Shown one piece after another: positions 1 to 10,200 of a DNA stretch of 64,000 bases. The stretch is from Desulfosporosinus nitroreducens (GTDB lineage Bacteria; Bacillota; Desulfitobacteriia; Desulfitobacteriales; Desulfitobacteriaceae). How positions within the stretch are numbered: the first letter of the stretch is position 1; the number at the start of each line of letters is the position of its first letter. The DNA lies in contig NZ_JAMHFY010000002.1 of NCBI RefSeq assembly GCF_023897015.1, forward strand, positions 186,001 to 250,000, in the 5' to 3' direction. The notes under the pieces are model-generated. The model worked only from the letters and a program-made list of their open reading frames with translations, did no database searches and was not told where the DNA came from. The translations under genes were made by a program, and so were the position numbers.

Positions 1-1118
1 ATAAATCACAGTTTTCTTCTAAAGTCTTTGAAGAAGCACGATCAATTGTTCTAAAATTCGTTAATGCCGATCCCTCTCGAGATACAGTTATTTTTGTCAA
101 AAATACCACTGAGGCAATTAATAAATTATCTTATCGTTTATGGGATGGAAACAAAAGAAGTGTTATCTTGTCAACCTGGATGGAACACCATTCTAACGAT
201 CTTCCTTGGAGAAACAAGTTTCAAGTTGATTATGTTCAGACAGATTCCTCTGGAAAATTGAGTCTCGAGGATCTAGAGAGCAGATTAATCAAGCACAAAG
301 GGAATGTTAAACTTGTAACAGTCACTGGAGCATCCAATGTCACAGGGTATGTAAATCCAATACATAAAATAGCTGAGTTGACTCATCGCTACCAAGCAAA
401 AATACATGTTGACGGAGCACAATTGGTTCCTCATAACTCTGTCAACATGAACCCAAAAAATCCGCTTCAAAGCATTGACTATCTGACCTTTTCAGGGCAT
501 AAGATGTACGCACCTTTTGGAACCGGAGTACTTATCGGTCCACAAGAAACCTTCAAAAAAGGAATCTCTGAGTACGTAGGAGGAGGTACAGCCGAAACTG
601 TCACTCACGATTGGGTAGTATGGGAACCTCCCCCGCATAACGAAGAAGCAGGCACCCCCAATCTAATGGGTGTGGTCGCTCTGACAGCAGCGATTAAGAC
701 ACTGACCACACTAGGGATGAAAAACATCGACCAATATGAAAACCAGCTTACAAACTATGCTAACTCAAAACTAAGATCGATTCCGGGTATAACAGTTTAT
801 TCCCATACGGCCCCGGGTGAACCTCGAATCGGCGTAATCCCTTTTAATGTTAACGGTATTGCCCATGAACAAGCAGCTGCAATTTTATCCAATCAGGCGG
901 GAATTGCGGTTAGAACCGGTTGTTTTTGCACCCAGCCCTATATTCAAAGACTGTTATCTATCTCCCCAAGGCAAATGGATTTATACAGAAAACGCAGAGA
1001 CATTTCCCGACCAGGCGTAGTACGTCTAAGTTTTGGATTGTACAACGATTTTAGTGAAATAGATATTCTGATGCAATTGTTAGAAAGAATCAGTAAGCAC
1101 CCAACATCTTACATTTAA
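1..1118 (+). CDS. Class-V aminotransferase / cysteine desulfurase-like protein (5' truncated)
   Basis: The frame is open from base 3, so the gene begins left of the window; about 371 codons are visible. It is a PLP-dependent fold-type I enzyme of the SufS/CsdA type. Visible motifs are the MEHHSND substrate/PLP segment, the HVDGAQLVPH aspartate that binds the PLP ring nitrogen, the SGHKMYAPFGTG lysine that forms the Schiff base, and VRTGCFCTQPY, where SufS enzymes carry the catalytic cysteine (R-x-G-x-x-C). Sulfur mobilisation from cysteine is therefore likely. The TGCFC spelling and the longer tail differ from classical SufS, so another class-V lyase is possible. A DsrE-like gene follows 69 nt downstream in the same direction, which suggests a sulfur-handling pair (inference). 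Confidence 0.85.
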   Translation, partial: KSQFSSKVFEEARSIVLKFVNADPSRDTVIFVKNTTEAINKLSYRLWDGNKRSVILSTWMEHHSNDLPWRNKFQVDYVQTDSSGKLSLEDLESRLIKHKGNVKLVTVTGASNVTGYVNPIHKIAELTHRYQAKIHVDGAQLVPHNSVNMNPKNPLQSIDYLTFSGHKMYAPFGTGVLIGPQETFKKGISEYVGGGTAETVTHDWVVWEPPPHNEEAGTPNLMGVVALTAAIKTLTTLGMKNIDQYENQLTNYANSKLRSIPGITVYSHTAPGEPRIGVIPFNVNGIAHEQAAAILSNQAGIAVRTGCFCTQPYIQRLLSISPRQMDLYRKRRDISRPGVVRLSFGLYNDFSEIDILMQLLERISKHPTSYI

Positions 1119-1187
1119 TCAACTAATATAAATACCTATTTCTACTAATAATAGGATTTATATGACGATCATAAAGGGGTGCACAAA

Positions 1188-1664
1188 TTGAACAAGAAAA
1201 TGAACCTATTAATGTTTAGCGGCGATTATGATAAGGCTTTAGCAGCGCTTATACTAGCCAATTCCGCCCGAGAGCTTGATGTAGATGTGACTATGTTCTT
1301 CGCGTTTTGGGGGCTTTGTCTCGTTCGTGATCCGGAAAAGGGAAGCTCAGATGACAAAACTCTTTACGAAAAAATGTTTGGAATGGTCACGCCTAAAGGG
1401 CCTGAAGAATTGCATCTTTCGCGCATGAACATGGCAGGTCTAGGAAAACAAATGCTTCTAGAAATGATGGAAGATGATAAAGCTCCTTCTCTGACAGACT
1501 TTCTCAACGGTGCTCGGAAAAAAGGAGTCAAATTTTACGGATGTAAGCTATCTGTTGATGTTATGGGCTTTAAGGAAGATGAATTACTCCCGGAAGTTGA
1601 AATTATAACAGCCAAAGAGTATTTAAGCGATGCTCTTGAATCAGATATGCAACTCTTTATTTAG
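1188..1664 (+). CDS. DsrE/DsrF-like family protein
   Basis: About 158 aa from a TTG at 1188, chosen because AAAGGGG lies 9 nt upstream; a GTG at 1179 sits directly on that Shine-Dalgarno and is less likely. The sequence follows the DsrE/F/H-like pattern: an N-terminal beta strand with FSGDYDKALAALILAN, then VTMFFAFWGLCLV, and a late cysteine in FYGCKLSVDVMGF. Family members are small cytosolic alpha/beta proteins, some of which carry persulfide sulfur for TusA-type relays. The preceding desulfurase-like gene fits that role. The stop abuts the stop of the convergent RNase H gene with no space for a terminator. Confidence 0.8.
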   Translation: MNKKMNLLMFSGDYDKALAALILANSARELDVDVTMFFAFWGLCLVRDPEKGSSDDKTLYEKMFGMVTPKGPEELHLSRMNMAGLGKQMLLEMMEDDKAPSLTDFLNGARKKGVKFYGCKLSVDVMGFKEDELLPEVEIITAKEYLSDALESDMQLFI

Positions 1665-2294
1665 TTATTTCGTTTTTATCCCCAAAGCTTTTTTGGCCAG
1701 CCGGTCAACGTAATCGTTAAACTGATCTCCGCTATGACCGGCAACCTTTTTAAACTCATACAATCCATGGTGCGCGCGCATAAATTCAACATAAGCTTGA
1801 GTAAACTTATTTTTTGCTTGCCAGTCTCCGGTCACCCAAAGAGAAATACCAGAATAGTCATGATAGATACGGATACGTGAGTTCAGCGACTTGGCTTTTT
1901 CTACAGCATGAAGTACTGCGGCAATTTCGCCCGCAACATTTCTCATACTAGCTGCTTCAAGGTCTTCCCCTATCCCGAAACTTTCGAGAACGACTTCACC
2001 ATCCTTGACAAAGGCATAGCCATAAGAATACTTGCCATTTAAATAACTTCCATCGGTATATACTTCAAAGTCAACGTTACCAATAGATGATGTTAGCATG
2101 CCTGCATTGCTGCTGTCTCTAAGATCCTTAGAGGCTCCTTCATCATTTTGCCACTCAAGTGCTTCTGCTTTCGTTTCAAAGCCTTTATAGAGAGCTCCCT
2201 TATAGCCCTTTACTGACGCTTGACATTCGGGCCAGTTATTAAAAATCCCAAGTTTATGCCCGCTTTTAACAACGTAATAATTTTTTTTAGCCAA
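1665..2294 (-). CDS. Ribonuclease H with N-terminal viroplasmin domain
   Basis: About 209 aa from a TTG at 2294 preceded by GGGGGGA; a TTG five codons upstream is less well placed. Residues 1-50 (KNYYVVKSGHKLGIFNNWPECQ through a KGFETKAEALEW segment) match the caulimovirus viroplasmin / RNase H1 hybrid-binding domain. The C-terminal half is an RNase H fold: EVYTDGSYLNG (first Asp), AGEIAAVLHA (Glu), IYHDYSGIS (Asp) and AGHSGDQFNDYVDRLAKKA (His and last Asp). All four catalytic carboxylates are visible. It should cleave the RNA strand of RNA-DNA hybrids, for example R-loops and primers. It stands alone on the minus strand. Confidence 0.9.
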   Translation of the reverse strand: MAKKNYYVVKSGHKLGIFNNWPECQASVKGYKGALYKGFETKAEALEWQNDEGASKDLRDSSNAGMLTSSIGNVDFEVYTDGSYLNGKYSYGYAFVKDGEVVLESFGIGEDLEAASMRNVAGEIAAVLHAVEKAKSLNSRIRIYHDYSGISLWVTGDWQAKNKFTQAYVEFMRAHHGLYEFKKVAGHSGDQFNDYVDRLAKKALGIKTK

Positions 2295-2697
2295 AGCTGT
2301 TCCCCCCAAAAGTGAATAAGTTCTCTTGTCTTTTACTTTCCAGCACTAAACTGTAGGCGGTAGCCAGACCATGACTCGAACAGGATGTTCGAGGTTAGTA
2401 ACACCGAGTCAAGAATGGCAAGGTGTCAATTGTTCTTTCTGACTGATGCGTTATATGATCATAAGTAAGATTACCTATTAAGGTACAATTATAATCGTTT
2501 TCTATCAAAATGTTAAATATGGTAGGCAAAAAAATACAAAGGGATATTACTAAATCTTAGAACTCAAAATAATATCTAAGGAATACTATATAGTTAGAAG
2601 GAATATTCAAAATATTGTTGAAGTTATATCTTAGGAGTCAATCACTTCCGGCCTTAACCCTTTATAAACAAAAAATAATCTAGAAGGAGGAGTATCT
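2295..2697. other. Intergenic region with imperfect inverted repeat and AT-rich leader
   Basis: No gene is seen. The left part (about 2346-2405) holds an imperfect hairpin-forming repeat related to sequence near 48.57 kb (described separately). The right part, about 2450-2690, is strongly AT-rich and precedes the AbrB-RelE fusion gene. It contains several similar ATATCTAAG / ATATCTTAG words that could be operator half-sites for the AbrB domain. No convincing sigma-A promoter could be fixed by eye. Confidence 0.4.
2346..2402. repeat. Dispersed repeat copy A
   Basis: The stretch 2373-2402 matches 48568-48598 at about 27 of 31 positions, including a shared GACTCGAACA start and a GGATGTT core. 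The flanking ACTAAACT (2346 region) and AGGTTAGT are near-complementary, so the copy can fold on itself. It lies in an intergenic space beside the viroplasmin-RNase H gene. Confidence 0.5.
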
Positions 2698-3360
2698 ATG
2701 GAAACTTATCGGGTAAAGGTTGGCGCAAAAGGAGAAATCGTATTACCTGCAGAACTACAAGAACTCTTTGGACTGGTAGCAGAGGATACTTTAGATTTGT
2801 GTGTCGATTCAGAAGGTAAAGTTTTTGTCCGAACTGCCGAGCGCTCAGTCCGGCCGCTTTCAGATTTCTTTGAAGACTTAATTGTAAGTGATTTGCTTGC
2901 AAAGGGATGCAGTGGAGACTGTCTTAAAAACAAACTCTTGGAACGCAAATTAAAACTAAGCACCGTACTCGACCGTTTATCAGAAGAAGCGCACAGGGCA
3001 CATAAAAATGGTCAATCGATTAAGTGGTGGGAAGCTCAAGCTTTAACATCACTGGGTATTCAAAAGGGCCGCAAAGGACTGTATCATGTGATGATCACTA
3101 CCCGCGGTGTCCATGACCTGGTTGTTCTCCGTAAAGAAGAGCTTAGAGAAATTCCAGCAGTGTTCGAAAGCTTAGAACAAGATCCGTTTGCTTTTAAGCG
3201 ACTCAGAGGGCCGTATTATGAGACTTATCGTGTCTCTTTCCGCAGTGGAGCAAAGGAACACAGAGTCATTTATACCGTCTTTGCTGAAGAAAATCTGATT
3301 GTAATTTTGACAGTCGGAGCTCGCGAGATCATCTATGATCGGCTTAATGGTATAGCTTGA
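2698..3360 (+). CDS. AbrB-type DNA-binding domain fused to a RelE/ParE-like domain
   Basis: 220 aa; the ATG follows AGAAGGAGGAG with good spacing. Residues 1-45 (YRVKVGAKGEIVLPAELQE, then a short strand-rich segment) match the SpoVT/AbrB swapped-hairpin antitoxin fold. Residues about 46-120 are a helical linker. Residues about 124-220 read as a RelE/ParE toxin fold: YHVMITTRGVHDLV, then FKRLRGPYYETYRVSF, then EHRVIYTVFAEENLIVIL and a terminal VGAREIIYD. The basic residues and the late tyrosine that RelE enzymes use for mRNA cleavage appear to be present. Toxin and antitoxin are normally separate adjacent genes; here they share one reading frame. It could be a self-neutralised toxin or a regulator with a co-opted RelE domain. 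Confidence 0.75.
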   Translation: METYRVKVGAKGEIVLPAELQELFGLVAEDTLDLCVDSEGKVFVRTAERSVRPLSDFFEDLIVSDLLAKGCSGDCLKNKLLERKLKLSTVLDRLSEEAHRAHKNGQSIKWWEAQALTSLGIQKGRKGLYHVMITTRGVHDLVVLRKEELREIPAVFESLEQDPFAFKRLRGPYYETYRVSFRSGAKEHRVIYTVFAEENLIVILTVGAREIIYDRLNGIA

Positions 3361-3447
3361 TCGCAGTTCGATGTTAGATGTTCGATATTTGCGGTTCGAA
3401 CTTGAATTTTTTTGTTTTTAAGAAACAATTGAATAGTGAATTACGAG

Positions 3448-3485
3448 ATAGAAAAGGAAGCCCTACCTTCGGCTTCCTTTTCTAT
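3448..3485. terminator. Bidirectional intrinsic terminator
   Basis: A 15-bp stem (3448-3462 with 3471-3485; core GAAAAGGAAGCC) with an 8-nt loop lies between convergent genes. The A-rich and T-rich arm ends give U-tracts on both strands, so it can serve the AbrB-RelE gene and the methyltransferase gene. Confidence 0.8.
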
Positions 3486-3490
3486 AATTC

Positions 3491-4213
3491 TTATCTTGGT
3501 ATACGTTTGGCTGTTGCAATCGTAGCCGGAGAATCCTCCGTCCAAGGGGCTTTTTCATAGTTACCCCACAACCCGGTTATTTCCCAACCGGTCTCCTTCA
3601 AGGCCTTTTTTAAAATAGAACTAGTTATGGGGAACAAAACGTTAACTCCAGATATAACTTGTTTCGTGTCCGGAAACTCGATCTTCATGGAAAAATCGAG
3701 TTTCCCATCCGGTCTATGGGTGTAGTAGCGATAAAAGGCAAGCTGAGAGGTCTTAATAATTGGCAACTCTATGATTTGATTGGTCAAAATTCGGTCATAG
3801 TTAACTGTTTGCAATAAAAGGTGGGTTCCCTTTTCCCAGAACTGACCTAAAACCTGATTCAACTCATTTTCCCCAGATACGTGTGCCAGCGTATTTCCTA
3901 AACATAAGATTCCCTCAAATTCTTCCTGAATTAACTGCAGGTCTCGCATATCTGCGCTGGCGAATGAAGAGCTGCTTTTCCTCTCTTGTGCCTTCCTTTT
4001 AGCAATCTCAATCATCTCATCGCTTAAATCTACACCGAGCACTCGCACGCCGGTTTGACTTATTTCTAAGGCAGACGTCCCTGTACCACATCCGATATCC
4101 AGTACCGAGCCTAGATTTTCTTGTTTCAAATAATCATGTAGGAAAATTTTCTGCGGTTCCTTCAGCGGGAATATTTCATCATAGTGTTCGGATAAGGCAC
4201 GGTAAAAATCCAT
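3491..4213 (-). CDS. Class I SAM-dependent methyltransferase
   Basis: 240 aa from the ATG at 4213, which has GAGAGGAGGA 8 nt upstream; the frame extends 10 codons further but lacks a better site. Residues 1-30 (MDFYRALSEHYDEIFP) are typical of the Methyltransf_25/11 group. Motif I is VLDIGCGTGTSALE near residue 45, followed by the acidic LGVDLSDEMIEIAK and SADMRDL. The second half is a beta-rich substrate region. The substrate cannot be told from sequence. The gene is followed by the shared terminator and is probably transcribed alone, since 70 nt separate it from the stop of the large glucan synthase gene upstream. Confidence 0.85.
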   Translation of the reverse strand: MDFYRALSEHYDEIFPLKEPQKIFLHDYLKQENLGSVLDIGCGTGTSALEISQTGVRVLGVDLSDEMIEIAKRKAQERKSSSSFASADMRDLQLIQEEFEGILCLGNTLAHVSGENELNQVLGQFWEKGTHLLLQTVNYDRILTNQIIELPIIKTSQLAFYRYYTHRPDGKLDFSMKIEFPDTKQVISGVNVLFPITSSILKKALKETGWEITGLWGNYEKAPWTEDSPATIATAKRIPR

Positions 4214-4283
4214 CTCAGTTATCCTCCTCTCGATATTCGCCAAGGTTGAATTTACACAGAATCCGCACCGCAGGCCTGTTTAC

Positions 4284-7200
4284 TTAGAGAATTAAACGGA
4301 CTGTATGGGTTTTACCGTCATCTTTTAAGACAATTACAGGTTCGAGTAACTCTGCTTCATCTAAAATGATCTTCGTGTACCCAGACATCCTGGCGTTAGG
4401 ATTCTCAACAAAAATCTCATATTTTGTTGTTTGATACTGATAAGTTAAGCTAAAGCCCGACCAACGGCTAGGAATACAGGGCTTTAAGACTATTGTATCT
4501 CCTTGCCGTTTAAATCCTAAAATCCCCTCTAATCCTGCTTGATACATCCACCCTGCAGCTCCAGTATACCATGTCCAGCCACCGCGTCCTACATGTGAAT
4601 GAGTGCCATAGACATCAGCAGCCATAACATAGGGTTCCACTTTATAGCGATTCACTTCATGTTCAGTACGAGCATGATGTATAGGACTTAGCATCTGAAA
4701 AAGCTCGGTCGCCTTGTCCCCTTCCCCTAAAGTCGTATAGGCTAAAATAGCCCAAGCCGCTCCGTGGGTATACTGTCCTCCGTTTTCTCGGACGCCAGGA
4801 ACATATCCTTTAATATATCCGGGATCAGGTAGCAACTTGTCAAAGGGCGGGGTCAACAGGAGGAGAATTCCATCTTCTTTGCGCCACAAATAGTGTTCTA
4901 AAGCCAACATAGCATCCTGAACTCGAGTTGGTCTGGCGGCCCCAGACAGAACTGACCAGGATTGGGCAAGTGCGTCAATTTGACATTCCTTATTTTGAGA
5001 AGATCCCAGCGGTGTACCATCATCGAAATAAGCACGGCGGTACCAACCTCCATCCCAACCATGCAGTTCAATATTTTTCAGAAGTTCTTCGGCAATATCT
5101 CGATAATGAACTCCCCGTTCAGAATCTTCACGAGCATCACATAAGCCTGCAAAACGGACCAAGGTCATATATAAGAACCAGCCCAGCCATACACTTTCAC
5201 CTTTACCTTTATGTCCAATTCTGCTGAAGCCGTCATTCCAATCCCCAGAGCCGATAAGCGGCAAGCCGTGTTCTCCAAAACTTAAGCCCCGTTCGATTGC
5301 ACGCAAACAATGCTCATAAACCGTTCCCTGTTGATTAGAAATTCTTGGAATTGAGTATCGTTCATCTTCACCCTCTCTTAGTGGTTCATCCTCCAAGTAC
5401 TCAGTCATTTCATCCAAAACACCGATGTCCCCTGTGCGCTCAATATAATGGAAGGTAACGAAGGGCAACCATAATAAATCGTCTGAGAATTTGGTTCGAA
5501 TCCCTTTTCCTTTTTCAGCGTGCCACCAATGCTGTACATCCCCTTCGATAAACTGATGCCTGCAATGGATAAGGATTTGATTACGAGTGACTGTTGGCTC
5601 CGTATAAACAAGGGCCATTACATCCTGAAGTTGATCTCTAAAGCCGTAAGCCCCTCCTGACTGATAAAACGCAGAACGCGCCCATAATCGGCACACTACT
5701 GTTTGATAAAGTAACCAACGGTTTAAAAGCAAATTCATGGACAAATCTGGGGTCTGTATCTGAATGTTCCCTAATAACTCATCCCAATGCTGCTTGACTT
5801 CTTCAAACGAACCCTCAATCTTTTCAGGTTGTTCATAATCAGAAATGATCTGTTCTGCCTCTTGGCGATTAGCTGATTCTCCGAATAAAAAGGTAATCGT
5901 TTTGCTTTCACCTGGCATCATTGGAATTTCCAGTCGCATTGCAGAACATGGATCAAGTCCCGCTCCAACAGATTCCGAAAAGGAATCCAGCTGTAATCCG
6001 ATAGGATCTTCCAAACTTTTGTTACGTCCAATAAATTCAGAACGATCTCCTGTGAAACTTGTAACGGTAGCTCCAAAGGCAGTTAAAAACCCAATCCTTC
6101 CCGCATACTCTTCTTGATAGGTGTTTTGAACATAGAAAGTGTTGCTTTCTCTGTCATACTCAGTCACCAGATAAGGCGCAGTATGCTCTCGTACAACCCC
6201 CATGACCCATTCAACATAATAAGTTGCACTTAAACTTAAAGCACGCTCTGTAAGGTTCGACATCGTCAGTTCCACGATCTTAACAGGCTTATCAATGGGA
6301 ACAAAAAGACGCAGAGTTTGCTTCAATCCTCGACTGTAATGCTCAAAAATTGAGTATCCTTGTCCATGCCGAATTTTATAGACACCTTTTTCACGTCTGG
6401 GATTAGCAGTAACAGACCAAGACTCGCCCGTTTCTTCATCTCGCAAGAATAGTGCTTCACCCACCGGGTCAAGAATTGGATCATTTGACCAAGGAGTTAA
6501 CTTATATTCCCTGCTATTTTGAGACCATGTATATCCAGCACCCACTTCAGATATTTGGAAACCGAATTTGGAATTAGCAATGACGTTGATCCATGGCAAG
6601 GGGGTATTCATACCTTCCTGTAATTCAATTATATACTCTTTCCCATCTTCGCTAAATCCGCCGTATCCGTTAGCAAAATGCAACCGACAATCTGATCCTT
6701 CTGTTACATCCTGCAGCATGTTAATTATGTTTTGGTCATTTTGAAGAGATTGTTCTTGAGACTTCTCCGCAATAAGCTCAGATTCCCTCGTACTAAGCTT
6801 TGCCTTTTTGCGAACTTGAACAGAACAAGATCCCCCCTCTCCAATAAAGGTAATACGGGCTACTGTGCAGAGAAGATTAAGTACATCTGGCTGAACAAGC
6901 CCTTTTTGGAGAAGAAAGACACCACTAGGTTGATTCAAAAGATCTCGGGCATGTCCCATTGAGATAAAATCACGCAGGCTATCCTGGAAAGCCTGTACAT
7001 AACCGCTCTCATCTTCGTTGAGTATTACAAGGTCAGCCAGCAGTCCTTTGAGTCTCCAATATTCATGAATTGTCAGAAGTCTGCGCACCAAATCTAAGTG
7101 CTCAGCATTAGCAACTCGAACAAGGACAATCGGAAGATCTCCCGAAATCGCATAAGGCCAAAGAGCAGACTGCCCTTTGCAATTCTGTTTAATGCATTCC

Positions 7201-10200
7201 TCCGCATCTCTGCGACAAGGACTGAGATAAAGTAAATGTCCGCCAAGACTTAAGGCCTCATTAGCCTGTGCTGATGTCAGGTTTAAATGACGAAGTTCCA
7301 TTTTACTATGTGTCCATGCTAACTCAAACGCTCTATTAACTGAGAGAGGATCACGATATTTCTCTGCAATACGGACTGCCTCCTCACGGCTCTCCGCGTA
7401 TCCGACAGAAAATGAGACCCGCACAGTTTGCCCTGGAGTTATTCTAACCCGCTGGCGCAGGCTCATGATAGGATCTAGCACCGCACCAACTGTATTCGAC
7501 AAAGGATGGTTAGCGTCTAAGGCTTGAGGCTTGGCAAGACTTCTGCCTCGGCCAATAAAACGCGCACGATCTGTTTCGTATTGAAGGGACCCTACTTTTT
7601 CCCCTTCTGTTGCAACTGTATGCATGAGCCATAGTCTAGCTTGATTCTCACTCCGTGGTCTACGAGATGCTAAAAGTGCCTCATGATCAAATTCAGTTTG
7701 AATGAAGAGGTTACCAAACGCAGGATGCGCAAGATCCTCACTTTGCCTAGCCAAAACCACTTCAAAGTAGCTTGTGACTTCGACGATTCGATCATGCTTA
7801 CTATGATTTGTCAAAGAAATGCGGCGCATCTCCGCTTGGTCCTCAGGGGATACAACAACTTCGGTATGGGTAGTTATGTTGCCATCCTTCCGACAGTACT
7901 CAACTTGATCCGGTGCATAGGTCACCTTGTATTCCTCGCCAGAATTCTTACAGGGTTGGTAAGTAGCTGACCATACGTCACCAGAGTTCAGGTTTTGAAT
8001 ATAGAAATACATGCCCCACGTATCTTGCGTGACGTCCTCTCTCCAGCGCGAGACGCAAATATTCTTATAACGACTAAAGCCTGAGCCCGAATTTGTCATC
8101 ATGACAGAGTATTGTCCGTTGGAAATACAATGGGCAATTGGAATAGGGCTATTTACAGTGTTTAAAAGAATGAACTGGTTTTTCTCGAGATCAAGAGTTT
8201 TGGTTTTTTGCCTGATAACTTGATGTTCATCTTCGGGCTGAGGAATAATTGACGTTACGTCCGGCAACCGCTCTTGAAGCAGAAGTTCTGCAGACTGAAT
8301 CAATGCTTCATTGTGTAAACGCTGTTGCATGACGTTTTTAAATAAGACATTATCGATCGCTAATAAACTCATTCCTTGATGATGGGCCATAAAACTCTGG
8401 ACAAGTTTATAGGAACGTCCTACCGGGACACGTTCACGAGTAAAGTCAACTGCTTCATATAACCCAAAACGTCCTCCAAAACCCTTTTGTTCCATCGCGG
8501 AGATATTCAACAATGCTTCACGAGGAGAAACCATCAGCGCCAAAAAACTTGCATACGGCGCTATCACTAGGTCTTGAATCAGCCCGCGTTTCAGACCCAA
8601 TCCAGGTACACCGAACGCCTTATACTGGTAATTTAGTTGAGGATCAAAAGCATGGAATCCTGACTCAGAAATACCCCAAGGTGCATTGTGATCCAACCCG
8701 TATTTTCTTTGGACATCAACAACCGAGTGATAAGTTTCATTGAGAAGAGTTCCCTCATAATTCCTCATCACTAAGAGTGGCATCAGAAATTCAAACATTG
8801 TTCCACTCCAAGAGACTAAGCTTCTTTTGCCTTTCGTCATTGTCAGTGAACGTCCAAGTTTAAACCAATGGCTTGGAGGCACATCCCCTTTGGCAATTGC
8901 AAAGAAGCTTGCTTGGCGGGCTTCAGAAGCTAATAAGTCATAATAAGAGTTATCAAGTTTGCTGTCTGAAACACGATAACCGATTGAGAAGAGCTGACGT
9001 GATTCGTCAAACAAGGGATAAAAATCTGTAGCTAAAGCCATCCCCTCAAGGTGTTGCTGTAATTCCTCCGATTTATGAATATAACCTAGAATCTTCTTGT
9101 GTGCCCGTTCGATGTTCTCACTAAGTTCCGGAGGAAAACTGCCATTTCCAAGTCCGTTCGCATAGAAATCAGCAAGTCCCTTCAGGCTGAGATTATTTAT
9201 AACTTGCTCATTTCCAATCCAAGGACACAATTCGCCAAGTTCTAAACAAAATGATTGAATCATGGTATCTAAACGATGTGCCCAGTATAATCCCTCTTTG
9301 CCTAATTCACGTTCTAAAATCTGCGCTGGCCATAGTGATAATAGATTCATCCAGTTCTTAAGATTCAAAGGCTCATCTGAACCAAGAAGTTGATCCAGTG
9401 TTACTTTAAAAGAATTCAATTCTTGATAGGTATCTTCGTCAACTTCTTCAAGCAAAAGGTTATAAGTATCCTTAAGCCCTCTTACAAATTGCAAATCAAG
9501 CAAAGGTTTTTCTTCAATAATCTCGGCTAACCCTGATTTTAAAGTCAAAAGATACATCACAAAGTTTCCACTGTCAACTGTCGAGATATAGCGAGGTTCT
9601 AAGGGCATAAGGGTCTGAGTATCGTACCAATTATAAAGATGCCCTCTCCAGTGTTCCAGCTTTCCAATAGTATTAACCATATGCTGAATATTTTCCAATA
9701 CCTTTGTTGAGGGTATATATCCGAAATCCCTTGCCACCAAATTTGTTAAAAGCCCTAACCCAATATTGGTGGGTGAAGTTCGATGTGCTACGCCATTTGG
9801 TGGATCAATTTGCACATTATCCGGAGGCAACCAATGATCATCCCCGCCAAGATATTCTTCAAAAAAAGCCCATATCTTTCTGCTAAAGCGACGCAAAACG
9901 ATCTCTTCTGAAGCTGAAAGTGAGATTTTTTTATGCTGAATAGGTTCGCTTACATAATGAGCAACCCAAATTGAAATGACCCAGGCAATTGCCAATGGGA
10001 CAAATCTTCCTAACTTTGTTGGGAAAGCGTAGGCAATGCCCAAAACTGCCAACAAAACAAAGAGAATTACAGGCCACATCGAGCGCGACATGGTTTGCAA
10101 GCTGGCACCTATGCGTTTCTCTGCATCTGAAGCAGCTTCCCATTCTAACAGAAGTCGATGAGAAACAAACTGGCGATACAGACTTCTGACGATTGCATCC

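Noticed and set aside
1-167. First gene as a truncated pseudogene starting at 168
   Set aside because: The same frame is open back to base 3 with homologous-looking sequence (VIFVKNTTEAIN), so it is cut by the window edge only.
3378-3560. Short open frame after the AbrB-RelE gene
   Set aside because: It runs through the bidirectional terminator and has no ribosome binding site.
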